Notes: generated by a model not told the origin, from the sequence alone. DNA of 64,000 nt from Neobacillus sp. FSL H8-0543 (GCF_038592905.1 NZ_CP151943.1:3794501-3858500), one strand, 5' to 3'. Shown: positions 1 to 9,294, counted from the first letter of the stretch. Made by a program: numbers and translations.

Positions 1-1
1 G

Positions 2-2200
2 CTTGCCCTGGGAATAAAGGGGAGCAAATGGACAAAAAAGGATCGTTGGAGCTATCGTCGAATAAGAGGTCTGGAAATGGAAGTAAATGTTCAGACTGAC
101 GCTGAAAAAGAGATAGAGCAAGAACTGAATGAGTTAAGAATCATGGTAACGGCACCCATTTTGCGCCTATCCAGACGTTTAAAAAAGGCTGATACGGGTC
201 GGAAACTATGTGAAGCCATTTATTTGTATTTAGAAGAATTAGATATCGCTTCAAAACTAGAAAACTGGAAAATAGCTGCCGAGATAAAGGGAAATCTTGT
301 TAGAATGCGTGAGCATGACCAGGTATGGAATGCGGTAATTGAACTGTTAGACCAGTATGTAGAAATCTTAGGGGAAGAGAAGGTCTCTCTTAAGTCCTTC
401 TCAGTTATTTTAGAAGCAGGATTTGAATCGCTCCACTTTTCGCTTATTCCGCCAGCACTTGATCAGGTATTAATTGGTGATTTAGAAAAATCAAGATTAA
501 CGGATATTAAAGCAACCTTTGTTGTAGGTGTTAATGAAGGGGTTTTGCCAGCCAAAATTGCCGAAGAGGGAATATTAGCTGATGAGGAGCGCGAACAGCT
601 GTTATCAGCAGGAATAACAGTAGCCCCAAGCAGCAGGACTCGACTATTAGATGAGAATTTTCTTGCTTATAAGGCATTAACAACTCCTTCAGAGATTCTT
701 TATGTGAGTTACCCGCTAGCTAATGATGAAGGTAAAGCATTGATTCCTTCCTCCTATATTAAGAGATTAAAGGATTTATTTCCTGACATTGCAGAACATT
801 ATTATGTCACAGATCCTGCTGAGCTAGCAGAAGATGATCAGCTAGATTTTGTAACAAATTACCGGACAACCATGTCTTACCTAACTGCTCAGCTTCAGTT
901 GAAAAAACGGAATTACCCGATATCTGATCTGTGGTGGGATGTTTATAATTTTTATATAGAAAGCATGTGGAAGCCACAGGCAGGAAAAATACTCTCAAGT
1001 CTCTTCTATTCGAATAAAACGATGCAGCTCTCAAAAGATGTTGCAGATGAATTGTACGGAGAGACGATTCAGGCTAGTGTTTCGAGAATGGAGCTATTTA
1101 ATGGCTGTGCCTTTGCTCATTTTGCTCAGCATGGGCTAAAGCTTCGCGAACGACAGGTTTTTCGCCTCGAAGCCCCAGACATTGGCGAGTTATTCCATGC
1201 AGCCTTAAAGCATATTTCCGATATTGTAAATGAGAGAAAGATTTCCTGGGCAGAGTTATCTAAACAGCAATGCGAAGAGTTATCTAGAGAAGCCGTCAGT
1301 GCCTTAGCACCAAAATTGCAAAATGAAATTTTACTAAGCTCTGAACGCCATCATTATATTAAACGCAAGTTAGAGCAAATCATTACCAGGGCATCATTGG
1401 TATTAAGTGAGCACGCGAAAGCAAGCGGCTTTTCTCCAGTGGGGTTAGAACTTGGATTTGGAAAAAACGGCGTGCTCCCTCCTCTTACGTTCTCATTGAG
1501 AAGTGGAAAGAGGATGGAACTATCAGGAAGGATTGATAGGGTCGATCAGGCAAAGACAGAAAATGATAGTACCTATTTACGAGTTATAGATTATAAATCA
1601 AGTGAAAAGGATGTTAATCTGACCGAAGTATACTATGGACTTGCCTTGCAAATGTTAACCTACCTAGATATCGTGATAACCCATTCAAAGGAACTTGTTG
1701 AGATGAAGGCGAGTCCTGCTGGTGTTCTTTATTTTCATGTTCATAATCCGCTTATTACCTCGAAGAAGTTACTTTCGGCCGATGAGATAGAAAAAGAGAT
1801 TATGAAAAAATTCAAAATGAATGGTTTAATGCTTGGTGACCAAAATGTAATCCAGCTAATGGATCAAACACTGGAATCCGGTGATTCACAAATTATTTCG
1901 GCAGGAATAAAAAAAGACGGCAATTTAACCAAGAAATCAAAAGTGGCGAGTATAGCTGAATTTGAAGACCTTAGGACTTACGTCCGCCATTTGTATCAGA
2001 AGACAGGGGATGCAATTGTTGACGGTCGTGTAGAAATTGATCCATATAAACTAAAAGATAAGAAGCCTTGCACGTTTTGTGCGTATAAATCTGTTTGCCA
2101 AATAGATGAATCACTCGATAACGAGTACCGAATCCTGACACCAAAATCGAATGAAACAGTCTTCGATTTAATCAGAAAGGAGGCTGTAAAGAATGAGTAG
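2..2200 (+). CDS. addB: ATP-dependent helicase/nuclease subunit B (AddB), 3' part
   Basis: This is the C-terminal two thirds of AddB (about 732 of roughly 1160 residues). The frame is open to the window edge, so the true start lies upstream; the ATG at 77 is internal. AddB pairs with AddA in the RecBCD-like enzyme that resects double-strand breaks and recognises Chi. The C-terminal RecB-type nuclease domain is visible (VIDYKSSEKD). So are the four cysteines expected for its iron-sulfur cluster: one in NGCAFAHFAQHG and three in CTFCAYKSVC, with the C-x2-C-x5-C spacing of the B. subtilis protein. The stop overlaps the addA start by 8 bases, which implies translational coupling. Confidence 0.96.
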   Translation, partial: LALGIKGSKWTKKDRWSYRRIRGLEMEVNVQTDAEKEIEQELNELRIMVTAPILRLSRRLKKADTGRKLCEAIYLYLEELDIASKLENWKIAAEIKGNLVRMREHDQVWNAVIELLDQYVEILGEEKVSLKSFSVILEAGFESLHFSLIPPALDQVLIGDLEKSRLTDIKATFVVGVNEGVLPAKIAEEGILADEEREQLLSAGITVAPSSRTRLLDENFLAYKALTTPSEILYVSYPLANDEGKALIPSSYIKRLKDLFPDIAEHYYVTDPAELAEDDQLDFVTNYRTTMSYLTAQLQLKKRNYPISDLWWDVYNFYIESMWKPQAGKILSSLFYSNKTMQLSKDVADELYGETIQASVSRMELFNGCAFAHFAQHGLKLRERQVFRLEAPDIGELFHAALKHISDIVNERKISWAELSKQQCEELSREAVSALAPKLQNEILLSSERHHYIKRKLEQIITRASLVLSEHAKASGFSPVGLELGFGKNGVLPPLTFSLRSGKRMELSGRIDRVDQAKTENDSTYLRVIDYKSSEKDVNLTEVYYGLALQMLTYLDIVITHSKELVEMKASPAGVLYFHVHNPLITSKKLLSADEIEKEIMKKFKMNGLMLGDQNVIQLMDQTLESGDSQIISAGIKKDGNLTKKSKVASIAEFEDLRTYVRHLYQKTGDAIVDGRVEIDPYKLKDKKPCTFCAYKSVCQIDESLDNEYRILTPKSNETVFDLIRKEAVKNE

Positions 2201-5200
2201 TTTTGTCATCCCGCCAAAACCAGAGGGTGTAACATGGACTGAAGATCAATGGAAAGCGATTATGGCGAAAAACAAGGATATTCTCATAGCAGCAGCTGCT
2301 GGATCAGGTAAAACAGCTGTCCTTGTTGAAAGAATTATTCAAAAGATCCTTTCTGAAGAGGACCCCATTGATGTGGATCAACTGCTAGTTGTCACCTTTA
2401 CGAATGCTTCGGCAGCAGAGATGCGCCATCGTATTGGCGAAGCATTAGAAAAAGCAATTGATCATGACCCGGGGTCAAGACATTTACGAAAACAGCTTAG
2501 TTTGCTAAATAAAGCATCTATTTCTACACTCCACTCTTTTTGTATGGAGGTTATTCGCAAGTACTATTATCAAATTGATGTGGACCCTGGTTTTCGGATT
2601 GCCGATGATACAGAAGCACAACTGATAAGAGACGAAGTTATGGACGAGCTTTTTGAAGAGGAATATGGAAAAAAGGATAATGAGCCATTTTTCAAGCTCG
2701 TGGATTCGTTCACAAGTGACCGAAGCGATGCAGCATTAATGGATATTGTCCGTGACATTTACGACTTTGCACGTTCCAATCCATTGCCAGAGAAATACTT
2801 ACATGCAATGTGGGAGATGTATGATGTTGCAGGTATAACAAACGTGGAGGATCTTCCATTTATCCAAGCGCTCCTTTACGATATTGAACTGCAATTAGAG
2901 GGAGCGAAGGAAATAATTAAACGGGGCTTAGAAATAACGAAGCTTCCCGGCGGTCCAGCCCCAAGAGCCGAAAACTTTATAGAGGATCTTGCTGTCATTG
3001 ATACACTTATTCAGGCAAAAAACGATTCATGGTCAACACTTTTTCAAGCGATGCAAACCTGGTCCTTTTCTAGGGCAAAGCAGGTGAAAGGTGATGAGTA
3101 TGATAAGGAATTGACGGATAAGGCTCAGAAGTTTCGAGACAAGGCTAAGAAGAAAATTATCGATATAAAGGACGAGATATTTTCTAGAAAACCAGAAAGC
3201 TTCCTGCGGGATATGGAAGAAATGAGACCATTAATCGCCACGCTAGTCCAGCTTGTCAAAGAGTTTTCCAAGCGCTTTGAAAAAGTGAAGCGGGAGAAAG
3301 GGCTCGTTGATTATGCGGATTTGGAACACTATTGTTTAGAAGTATTAACAGGTGAAATTGCTGAGGGAGGAAGCTTTCTTCCTTCAGAAGCGGCATTAGC
3401 CTATCGTCATCATTTTAATGAAGTATTTGTAGATGAGTACCAGGATGTAAATATGGTTCAAGAAACCATCTTAAAGCTTGTTGCCAAGGAAAATGAAATC
3501 GAAGGCAATCTGTTCATGGTAGGTGATGTCAAACAGTCAATTTATCGCTTCCGCTTAGCTGAACCCAATTTATTCCTAGGTAAATATAATCGTTTTAGAC
3601 AAGATGGTGAAGCATCCGGCTTGCGAATTGATTTAGCACGCAACTTCAGAAGCAGAAAAGAAGTACTTGAAGGAACGAACTATCTATTCAAGCAAATTAT
3701 GGGTGTTAAGGTGGGGGAAATTGAATATGATGAAGCGGCAGAGCTTCGGACAGGTGCCCCCTATCCTGAGGATGAGCCCTATCCAGTGGAACTATTGTTA
3801 ATAGACCAAAATAACGATGGAAAAGAAGCTCCATCTGAGGAAGAGTCAGCTGCATCAGAAACAGGAATGGAACCAGTTGAATTTGATGCAGTAGATTTAG
3901 AAAAATCACAGCTCGAAGCAAGAGTAATGGCAGGGAAAATAAAAGAGTTGGTCGCAGCAGGTACACAGGTCTATAATCCCAAAACAAAGTCATACCAAAA
4001 GATTATGTACCGAGATATGGTTATTCTCCTTCGTTCGATGACATGGGCACCGCAAATCATGGAAGAATTCAAACAACAAGGGATCCCGATTTATGCAAAC
4101 CTATCAACCGGCTATTTTGAGGCAACAGAAGTAGCGGTTATGATGTCACTATTAAAGGTAATTGATAATCCATACCAAGATATTCCTTTAGCTTCAGTAC
4201 TGCGTTCACCGATTGTCGGGTTGAACGAGGAGGATTTATCGAAAATTCGCCTGCAATCCAAGAGTACCTTCTGGGAGGCGGTAAAGGCATTTTGTCGTAG
4301 TACACCAACGGAAAATAGCGAGGATTCTTATGGAAAAGTCCGCCGCTTTTATGAATTATTAATGGGATGGCGGTCGTTAGCACGTCAGGGGTCGCTCTCT
4401 GAATTAATTTGGCAGTTATATCGGGATACACAGATTTATGATTTTGTCGGCGGACTGCCAGGCGGAAAACAGCGTCAGGCTAACCTTAGAGCCTTGTATG
4501 ACAGGGCACGGCAATATGAGCAAACCTCATTCCGCGGTTTATTTCGCTTTCTGCGCTTTGTTGAGAGAATGATGGAAAGAGGCGATGACCTCGGAGCTGC
4601 ACGTGCGCTTGGCGAGCAAGAGGATGTTGTTAGGATTATGACGATTCATGGCAGTAAGGGCCTTGAATTTCCGGTTGTTTTTATCGCAGGAATGTCGAGA
4701 AACTTTAATATGATGGACATTCGTAAATCGTATATGCTCGATAAAGAATATGGAATTGCGGCTAAATATGTAAATGTCGAGAAAAGAATTTCCTATCTAT
4801 CTTTACCGCAGATTGCTTTTAAGCGAAAAAAGAAAATGGAAATGCTTGCTGAGGAAATGCGTGTCCTCTATGTGGCTTTGACAAGGGCAAAAGAAAAGCT
4901 CTATTTAATTGGAACATTAAAAGAGGCAGATAAAAGGATAGAGCAGTGGAATGACGTATCGGCTCATTCTGAATGGCTGCTGCAGGATTATGAACGGGCA
5001 TCTGCAAGCAGTTATATCGACTGGATTGGTCCAGCACTCATTAGGCATCAGGATTGTTCTGTATTACAGCAAGGAGAAACAGGTAACCCTCTTGTTTCAA
5101 AAGAGATTACTTGTCATCCTTCATCATGGAAAGTTTCACTTTTGTATGCGGAAGAAATTAAAAAACAAGAATTAGTAAAAGAAATAGAAGAGGATCATTT

Positions 5201-5981
5201 CCTTGAATTGGTAGAGAAAACGGAAACTGTTCCAGTAAAGTCACTGTTTAAAGAGGAAATAAAGTCACGATTAACTTGGGAGTATCCATTTCCTGATGCC
5301 TCGATCAATCGATCGAAGCAATCCGTCTCTGAAATGAAACGAGCGCGGGAAATGGCGGATGAGCAGAGTGGAACCGACCTGGTCAGCAAGTTTAAAAAGT
5401 CAATCCTCAAACGACCAAAATTTATGCAGGAAAAGTCACTAAGCCCTGCAGAACGCGGAACAGCACTGCATATGGTTATGCAGCATGTTAATTTATCGGA
5501 GTCAGTTAATGCGGATGTGATTGAAGAGCTGGTGAATAGAATGGTAAGCGACGAACTGCTAACAGCTGAGCAAGCGGAAGTAATCGATTCGCAGTTAATT
5601 GTGAAGTTTTTCTTATCTGAAATTGGTCAAAGAATGGTCCACGCAAAGGCAGTGAATCGTGAAATTCCTTTTACACTTTCCTTACCTGCAAAGGATGTTT
5701 ATCCTGCCTGGAACGGTCCAGAAGAGTCCGTTTTTATCCAAGGGATTATTGATTGTGTGTTTGAAGATGAGAATGGTCTTGTCCTCATTGACTACAAATC
5801 GGATGGAATAACTGATCGTTATAAAGGCGGTTTTGCCCAAGCAAAACCAATTCTAGAAGATCGATACAGACTTCAAATCAATTTATATACAAAAGCGATA
5901 GAACAAATATGGAAAAGAAAAGTAAATGAAAGATACCTATTCTTCTTTGATGGCGCACATATGCTGAAGGTTGAAAAATAA
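2193..5981 (+). CDS. addA: ATP-dependent helicase/nuclease subunit A (AddA)
   Basis: AddA is the 3'-5' UvrD-type helicase and second nuclease subunit of the AddAB recombination complex. At 1262 residues it is normal length. The Walker A motif AAAGSGKTAVL lies near residues 34-44 (Lys40), the Walker B motif VFVDEYQDVN near 411-420, a helicase motif ends in GSKGLEFPVVF, and the C-terminal nuclease motif LVLIDYKSDG is near 1197. The ATG at 2193 lies inside the end of addB (ATGAGTAG overlap) behind a good GAAAGGAGG site. In B. subtilis sbcD/sbcC follow addA; here the next gene is the convergent gerPF, so sbcCD are absent from this position. Confidence 0.97.
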   Translation: MSSFVIPPKPEGVTWTEDQWKAIMAKNKDILIAAAAGSGKTAVLVERIIQKILSEEDPIDVDQLLVVTFTNASAAEMRHRIGEALEKAIDHDPGSRHLRKQLSLLNKASISTLHSFCMEVIRKYYYQIDVDPGFRIADDTEAQLIRDEVMDELFEEEYGKKDNEPFFKLVDSFTSDRSDAALMDIVRDIYDFARSNPLPEKYLHAMWEMYDVAGITNVEDLPFIQALLYDIELQLEGAKEIIKRGLEITKLPGGPAPRAENFIEDLAVIDTLIQAKNDSWSTLFQAMQTWSFSRAKQVKGDEYDKELTDKAQKFRDKAKKKIIDIKDEIFSRKPESFLRDMEEMRPLIATLVQLVKEFSKRFEKVKREKGLVDYADLEHYCLEVLTGEIAEGGSFLPSEAALAYRHHFNEVFVDEYQDVNMVQETILKLVAKENEIEGNLFMVGDVKQSIYRFRLAEPNLFLGKYNRFRQDGEASGLRIDLARNFRSRKEVLEGTNYLFKQIMGVKVGEIEYDEAAELRTGAPYPEDEPYPVELLLIDQNNDGKEAPSEEESAASETGMEPVEFDAVDLEKSQLEARVMAGKIKELVAAGTQVYNPKTKSYQKIMYRDMVILLRSMTWAPQIMEEFKQQGIPIYANLSTGYFEATEVAVMMSLLKVIDNPYQDIPLASVLRSPIVGLNEEDLSKIRLQSKSTFWEAVKAFCRSTPTENSEDSYGKVRRFYELLMGWRSLARQGSLSELIWQLYRDTQIYDFVGGLPGGKQRQANLRALYDRARQYEQTSFRGLFRFLRFVERMMERGDDLGAARALGEQEDVVRIMTIHGSKGLEFPVVFIAGMSRNFNMMDIRKSYMLDKEYGIAAKYVNVEKRISYLSLPQIAFKRKKKMEMLAEEMRVLYVALTRAKEKLYLIGTLKEADKRIEQWNDVSAHSEWLLQDYERASASSYIDWIGPALIRHQDCSVLQQGETGNPLVSKEITCHPSSWKVSLLYAEEIKKQELVKEIEEDHFLELVEKTETVPVKSLFKEEIKSRLTWEYPFPDASINRSKQSVSEMKRAREMADEQSGTDLVSKFKKSILKRPKFMQEKSLSPAERGTALHMVMQHVNLSESVNADVIEELVNRMVSDELLTAEQAEVIDSQLIVKFFLSEIGQRMVHAKAVNREIPFTLSLPAKDVYPAWNGPEESVFIQGIIDCVFEDENGLVLIDYKSDGITDRYKGGFAQAKPILEDRYRLQINLYTKAIEQIWKRKVNERYLFFFDGAHMLKVEK

Positions 5982-5995
5982 ATTAATACAAAATA

Positions 5996-6034
5996 AAAAA
6001 CGACAAAAACCAAATCAGGTTTATGTCGTTTTTT
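5996..6034. terminator. Bidirectional terminator between addA and gerPF
   Basis: The inverted repeat AAAAAACGACA...TGTCGTTTTTT, with inner CC/GG pairing, is flanked by A and T runs on both sides. It can serve both convergent operons, and its right arm touches the gerPF stop codon. Confidence 0.8.
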
Positions 6035-6251
6035 AGTTATTCCCCGCAATTGGCTGGTCAATCAGCTTCGTATCAAGAACATTCGTACCACTGATTCCGT
6101 TAGCTGTAATATTAATTCCCCCCGTATTAAAGCCCCCAGAACCACCATTTGTTTTAGAGGCACTTTTTGGAGAAATGTACACGGCATCTCCAAATTGCAC
6201 AACCCCTCCACTTACATTAATAATTTGGACTGGACCGATAATCGCTGGCAT
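6033..6251 (-). CDS. gerPF: Spore germination protein GerPF
   Basis: This small (72 aa) GerPA/GerPF-family protein begins MPAIIGPVQIINVSGG and carries the glycine-rich GGSGGFNTGG segment typical of the family. GerP proteins are made in the mother cell and assemble in the spore coat, where they let germinants reach the inner-membrane receptors. It is the last gene of the gerPABCDEF operon, 41 bases after gerPE. An adjacent in-frame ATG at 6254 is equally well placed behind AAAGGATG, so the protein may have one extra Met. Confidence 0.93.
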   Translation of the reverse strand: MPAIIGPVQIINVSGGVVQFGDAVYISPKSASKTNGGSGGFNTGGINITANGISGTNVLDTKLIDQPIAGNN

Positions 6252-6319
6252 CATAAAACATCCTTTACAATTACTCACTCAAAATTATGCCCTAAGTTAA
6301 CTATATGCCCATATACCCG

Positions 6320-6703
6320 TCAGTGTTCTTCTTCCTCTTTTGGCAATAGCTGACGGATATGTTTAATCCTGGCCTCCATCGAAATATGCTCACTGTTCCC
6401 TACATGTAGGATGGAAGAGGCGGAAATCGCGGTAATATCAATGTTATGGACCTTTATTGATGGATTGCAATTATGAGTAGAAATGTTGAGTGGTTCAGTT
6501 AGCGGCTGAAAAGGAATGGGCTCTGAAAACACGGGATAGGATGAAAAATTCCCTTCATTTCCAAAAAACGTATCAACTTCCCTTTGAACGGCTAATGCCC
6601 GTGAAAAACCATTAATGATACGGGAGTCTCCAAGCTGTACAGTTGATGCTATCAAAACGGATTTTATCTTTATGGTATCGACAATTGATGTTCTTTGAAG
6701 CAT
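6320..6703 (-). CDS. gerPE: Spore germination protein GerPE
   Basis: The 127-residue product starts MLQRTSIVDTIKIKSVLIAS, with the family's alternating 'IKI...VGD' beta pattern (TVQLGD, HVGNSEHIS), and ends in a charged EEEEH tail. It is fifth in the gerP operon, 3 bases after the gerPD stop. Position and size match B. subtilis and B. cereus GerPE, a coat permeability protein. No catalytic motif is expected. The assignment rests on the N-terminal pattern plus operon order. Confidence 0.9.
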   Translation of the reverse strand: MLQRTSIVDTIKIKSVLIASTVQLGDSRIINGFSRALAVQREVDTFFGNEGNFSSYPVFSEPIPFQPLTEPLNISTHNCNPSIKVHNIDITAISASSILHVGNSEHISMEARIKHIRQLLPKEEEEH

Positions 6704-6706
6704 TAA

Positions 6707-6889
6707 TTAGACTGCTTCCGCTGATAATGGAACGAAGGGACCAATAATTAACGATTCTGCAGGAGTGTCAAAGGCTGACGCTAACTGGATGGAGTAGGTG
6801 TCGCCAACCAGTACCAGCGATGAAGCTGCAACACCAAGGATTTTAATATTTTCAACATGGAGGTCACGGTTATAGACTTCAAAGTTCAT
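6707..6889 (-). CDS. gerPD: Spore germination protein GerPD
   Basis: This 60-residue protein (MNFEVYNRDLHVENIKILGV) contains the repeated 'vGDT/vGD' strand motif shared by the small GerP proteins. Its start overlaps the end of gerPC by 4 bases, indicating translational coupling. It is the fourth gene of the operon and, like the others, is expected only in the sporulating mother cell and located in the coat. Confidence 0.9.
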   Translation of the reverse strand: MNFEVYNRDLHVENIKILGVAASSLVLVGDTYSIQLASAFDTPAESLIIGPFVPLSAEAV

Positions 6890-7500
6890 TGTGGCTTCAT
6901 TCCTTTCACATTATCTGGTAAATGATTAATAAAGACAACGATTCCATTTTGAATTTCCTGCTTTAATAATTCAAGGATGGCCTCATCTGGATTTTGAATT
7001 TCTCCCGCTCGTTCTTTGCTTGAATTCGCTTTAAGATGATATTCGATTCTTGTGGGAAGCTGCTTAATGATATCTTGTTTTATAAAGGAGAGATACGATT
7101 CATCTAATTGAACATTCAGCTTTTTTTGGGCATCCTCAAATAAACCAGGAAGGTCTGTTTCTAAATACCGATAAAGTGCTTCTTCCATTTTTATCGACCT
7201 TTGCATTTGACCCTTAGGGGAAGAGGGGATATTACCTGGCTGGTTTTGTACCGCAAAGTCCTCAATTCCTGCCAAATCGGACGGATTCAAGCCAACATTT
7301 AATGTCCCATCTAAATGTTCAACCTTCAATTGATCAAATTTATACTCGATTTTTTCAACATTGATGCCAGGCTTAGCCTTTAATTGCTTTACTTCTTCAA
7401 GCAATTTTTGAATGTTCTGCTCCATTGATGAAATTCTATTTTCCTGTGCCAGAATGGTTAGTTGTACCCATTGGAGAAATTGAGAATAATCCTGATACAT
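6886..7500 (-). CDS. gerPC: Spore germination protein GerPC
   Basis: At 204 residues this is the longest GerP protein. It opens MYQDYSQFLQWVQLTILAQE and continues into a coiled-coil-like stretch (ENRISSMEQNIQKLLEEVKQ, about residues 20-42). A central segment VEKIEYKFDQLKVEHLDGTL is typical of GerPC. The rest is helical and charged with no enzymatic motif. In the family it supports coat permeability to germinants, possibly by stabilising other GerP components. It is third in the operon, 27 bases after gerPB. Confidence 0.93.
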   Translation of the reverse strand: MYQDYSQFLQWVQLTILAQENRISSMEQNIQKLLEEVKQLKAKPGINVEKIEYKFDQLKVEHLDGTLNVGLNPSDLAGIEDFAVQNQPGNIPSSPKGQMQRSIKMEEALYRYLETDLPGLFEDAQKKLNVQLDESYLSFIKQDIIKQLPTRIEYHLKANSSKERAGEIQNPDEAILELLKQEIQNGIVVFINHLPDNVKGMKPQ

Positions 7501-7527
7501 ATTATCACCTCACAGTTGAATCTCTTC

Positions 7528-7740
7528 CTAACGTAAGCTTAACGGCACAGCCAAACTCTCAAGACTTCCAGCTGTGGCGGTTTGTGCCGATGGGGCTGGT
7601 TGAGTAAAACCACCTGTGTTATATAAATGGGCTGAGGGTTTTATGATTCCTGCACTGCCGATTTGTAAGACTGAGGAATTTGTAATACTGCCAATTTTAA
7701 TATAATTAATTTGAATGGACTGTTGAATATAAAAGTTCAT
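7528..7740 (-). CDS. gerPB: Spore germination protein GerPB
   Basis: This 70-residue protein starts MNFYIQQSIQINYIKIGSIT and carries the VLQIGSAGIIKP motif characteristic of GerPB. The tail is Ala/Ser/Pro-rich. It lies 18 bases after gerPA in the gerP operon. It belongs to the same small beta-rich coat family as GerPA, GerPD and GerPF. Confidence 0.93.
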   Translation of the reverse strand: MNFYIQQSIQINYIKIGSITNSSVLQIGSAGIIKPSAHLYNTGGFTQPAPSAQTATAGSLESLAVPLSLR

Positions 7741-7758
7741 TTTTAGACCACCCGTTCA

Positions 7759-7980
7759 TTAAGCATTTAGAAGAATTCCTTGGTCGATAACATCTGAGTC
7801 ATTTGTGTTTGTGTGGCTCAGGTTGTTATGGACCTTTAAATTTTCTCCTGTATTAAAAGAGCCAGACCCGGAAAAAGTCTTTGCGCTTGCAAACGGCATG
7901 ATTTTATAAACATCACCAATATGAAAAACGGAACTGCTTCCCATTGAAATGACCTGTGCAACTCCTACGATTGCTGGCAT
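7759..7980 (-). CDS. gerPA: Spore germination protein GerPA
   Basis: This is the first gene of the operon (73 aa). It starts MPAIVGVAQVISMGSSSVFH and is clearly paralogous to GerPF (MPAI-G opening, GSGSFNTGEN segment). In Bacillus, loss of GerP proteins slows germinant passage through the coat. The start has AAAGGGTG upstream, and a sigma-K-like promoter is found 34 bases further up, which fits late mother-cell expression. Confidence 0.94.
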   Translation of the reverse strand: MPAIVGVAQVISMGSSSVFHIGDVYKIMPFASAKTFSGSGSFNTGENLKVHNNLSHTNTNDSDVIDQGILLNA

Positions 7981-8013
7981 AAAACAACACCCTTTTTTTA
8001 TTTTTATCTCTTT

Positions 8014-8040
8014 TATCGTATGAAGAGGTTGGTGTAATGT
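8014..8040 (-). promoter_or_regulatory. Predicted sigma-K promoter of the gerP operon
   Basis: Read on the minus strand, a -10 element CATACGATA (8022-8014) matches the sigma-K consensus CATANNNTA exactly. An AC dinucleotide sits 16 bases upstream (8040-8039) at the -35 position. The gerP operon is known to be sigma-K/GerE dependent in Bacillus. A GerE site was not identified. Confidence 0.65.
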
Positions 8041-8167
8041 GATTCATTCGCCTAAAAAAAAGAAAAAACACGCTTGTTACTGTAATAATCTGATTTATTT
8101 CGTTTTTTTATTTAAGCTGTGATATGATAGTTTTCATATAATGAATTACATAGTAGGAGGAAATAAA

Positions 8168-8524
8168 ATGATTCATGGTCATATTACAGGATGGGTTTTA
8201 GCTCTTATTTTATTTGTGGTTGCTCTTTTCTTAATTAAAGGTGGCAAAGCTAAAGGGGCAAAAATTGTCCAGATGATTTTAAGAGTGTTATATCTGGTAA
8301 TCATTGCAACAGGTGTAATGATGCTAACTCAAGTTTTTAAAATTGATTTCCAGTATATTTTAAAAGCAGTTGTCGGTCTTTGGGTAATTGGATTGTTTGA
8401 AATGATTTTGTCACGCGTGATCAATAATAGAAAAACTTCTGTGTTTTGGATTCAGTTTGTCATCGCATTAGCGTTAGTATTATATTTAGGATTTTCTTTA
8501 CCAATGTCATTCATGAACCCATAA
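8168..8524 (+). CDS. yisL: YisL family (DUF1516) membrane protein
   Basis: This is a 118-residue integral membrane protein with four hydrophobic segments, beginning MIHGHITGWVLALILFVVAL. It matches YisL in size, topology and location beside gerP. The function is unknown. The ATG at 8168 is chosen because GTAGGAGG precedes it at ideal spacing; the frame extends upstream to an ATG at 8141 that has no ribosome binding site. A weak hairpin with a T tract follows the stop. Confidence 0.85.
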   Translation: MIHGHITGWVLALILFVVALFLIKGGKAKGAKIVQMILRVLYLVIIATGVMMLTQVFKIDFQYILKAVVGLWVIGLFEMILSRVINNRKTSVFWIQFVIALALVLYLGFSLPMSFMNP

Positions 8525-8537
8525 GATAAAATAAATT

Positions 8538-8569
8538 AAGCTGTCGAGATTTCTCGGGAGCTTTTATTT
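8538..8569 (+). terminator. Probable yisL terminator
   Basis: An imperfect hairpin, AAGCT-gt-CGAGA / TCTCG-gg-AGCTT, is followed by TTTATTT directly after yisL. Confidence 0.55.
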
Positions 8570-8649
8570 ATTTCAAATATTCAAAACAAACTTGATGACA
8601 TTCTAGACTATTCGTTTTACTATTTAAGTAGATAGAGGGGGTGGATTAT

Positions 8650-8922
8650 ATGCTAGTTCGTGTGTTTGCAAATCTCCGAGAGATATGTGGCGGGGTTTCG
8701 GTAGAAGTTCAGTCTGAGGGGAAACGGGTTATCGACATGCTTGATAAAATGGTAGAAATGTTTCCTGATCTAAAGGATGAAATATTCACACCAGAAAAAG
8801 AACTGCTACCATTTGTTCAAGTGTACATAAACGGGAGAAATATTATTCATCTAGATGGTCTCGTGACGATTGTGGATGAACAAGATCAATTTGCTCTTTT
8901 TCCACCGGTTGCAGGAGGGTAA
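8650..8922 (+). CDS. MoaD/ThiS-family sulfur carrier protein
   Basis: This is a 90-residue beta-grasp sulfur carrier. It begins MLVRVFANLREICGG and ends DQFALFPPVAGG; the C-terminal Gly-Gly is what a MoeB-type enzyme adenylates and thiocarboxylates. The context (aldehyde:ferredoxin oxidoreductase and a MoeB/ThiF-like gene within 3 kb) suggests it supplies the dithiolene sulfurs of tungstopterin rather than housekeeping Moco, but that is inference. The ATG at 8650 follows GAGGGGGTG; an in-frame GTG at 8641 is the alternative start. The next gene begins one base after the stop. Confidence 0.85.
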   Translation: MLVRVFANLREICGGVSVEVQSEGKRVIDMLDKMVEMFPDLKDEIFTPEKELLPFVQVYINGRNIIHLDGLVTIVDEQDQFALFPPVAGG

Positions 8923-8923
8923 C

Positions 8924-9196
8924 ATGCCAATTCGAAAGTTAGAGTTTCGTGGAATAAACCGAAATCATCTTGGAATGTATTTTGAAGAACTTGGTGGGGA
9001 GCTAATAACAGATTCATTTCCTTATATTTATAAGGCGGATAGTTGGAGTGGAGAAATTTTAGAGGAAGCAGAAATTTCCTTCACCGCCGTATTTAAAGTA
9101 AATACGGTTCAGATTCGCTTTATAGCAGAAGATGAGGAAACGCTTAGTGAACTTATTAAGAAATATCGATTTAAAACAACGAGAATTGGCGGTTAG
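8924..9196 (+). CDS. Small protein coupled to the MoaD-like carrier (possibly DUF1952-like)
   Basis: This 90-residue protein (MPIRKLEFRGINRNHLGMYF...) starts one base after the MoaD-like stop, behind GCAGGAGG, so the two are almost certainly translated together. I do not recognise it firmly. Its opening (LEFRGINR-HL-YFEELGG) resembles my recollection of the C-terminal domain that follows MoaD in a Thermus MoaD-related protein. On that reading the two genes here would be a split version of that fusion. It also ends in Gly-Gly (TTRIGG), like its neighbour. A role in tungsto- or molybdopterin assembly is inferred from position only. Confidence 0.6.
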   Translation: MPIRKLEFRGINRNHLGMYFEELGGELITDSFPYIYKADSWSGEILEEAEISFTAVFKVNTVQIRFIAEDEETLSELIKKYRFKTTRIGG

Positions 9197-9294
9197 TCGT
9201 TTTTACAAAAGCAAAAACCGCGTTGCGCGCCACTATCTACTATGGAAATATTATTAGTTCAATGGGCCGGGCTAACATAATAAAGGCGGTGTGA

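Noticed and set aside
8870..8923. Longer start for the 90-residue gene at 8924
   Set aside because: The extension overlaps the MoaD-like gene, and the GCAGGAGG site points to the ATG at 8924.
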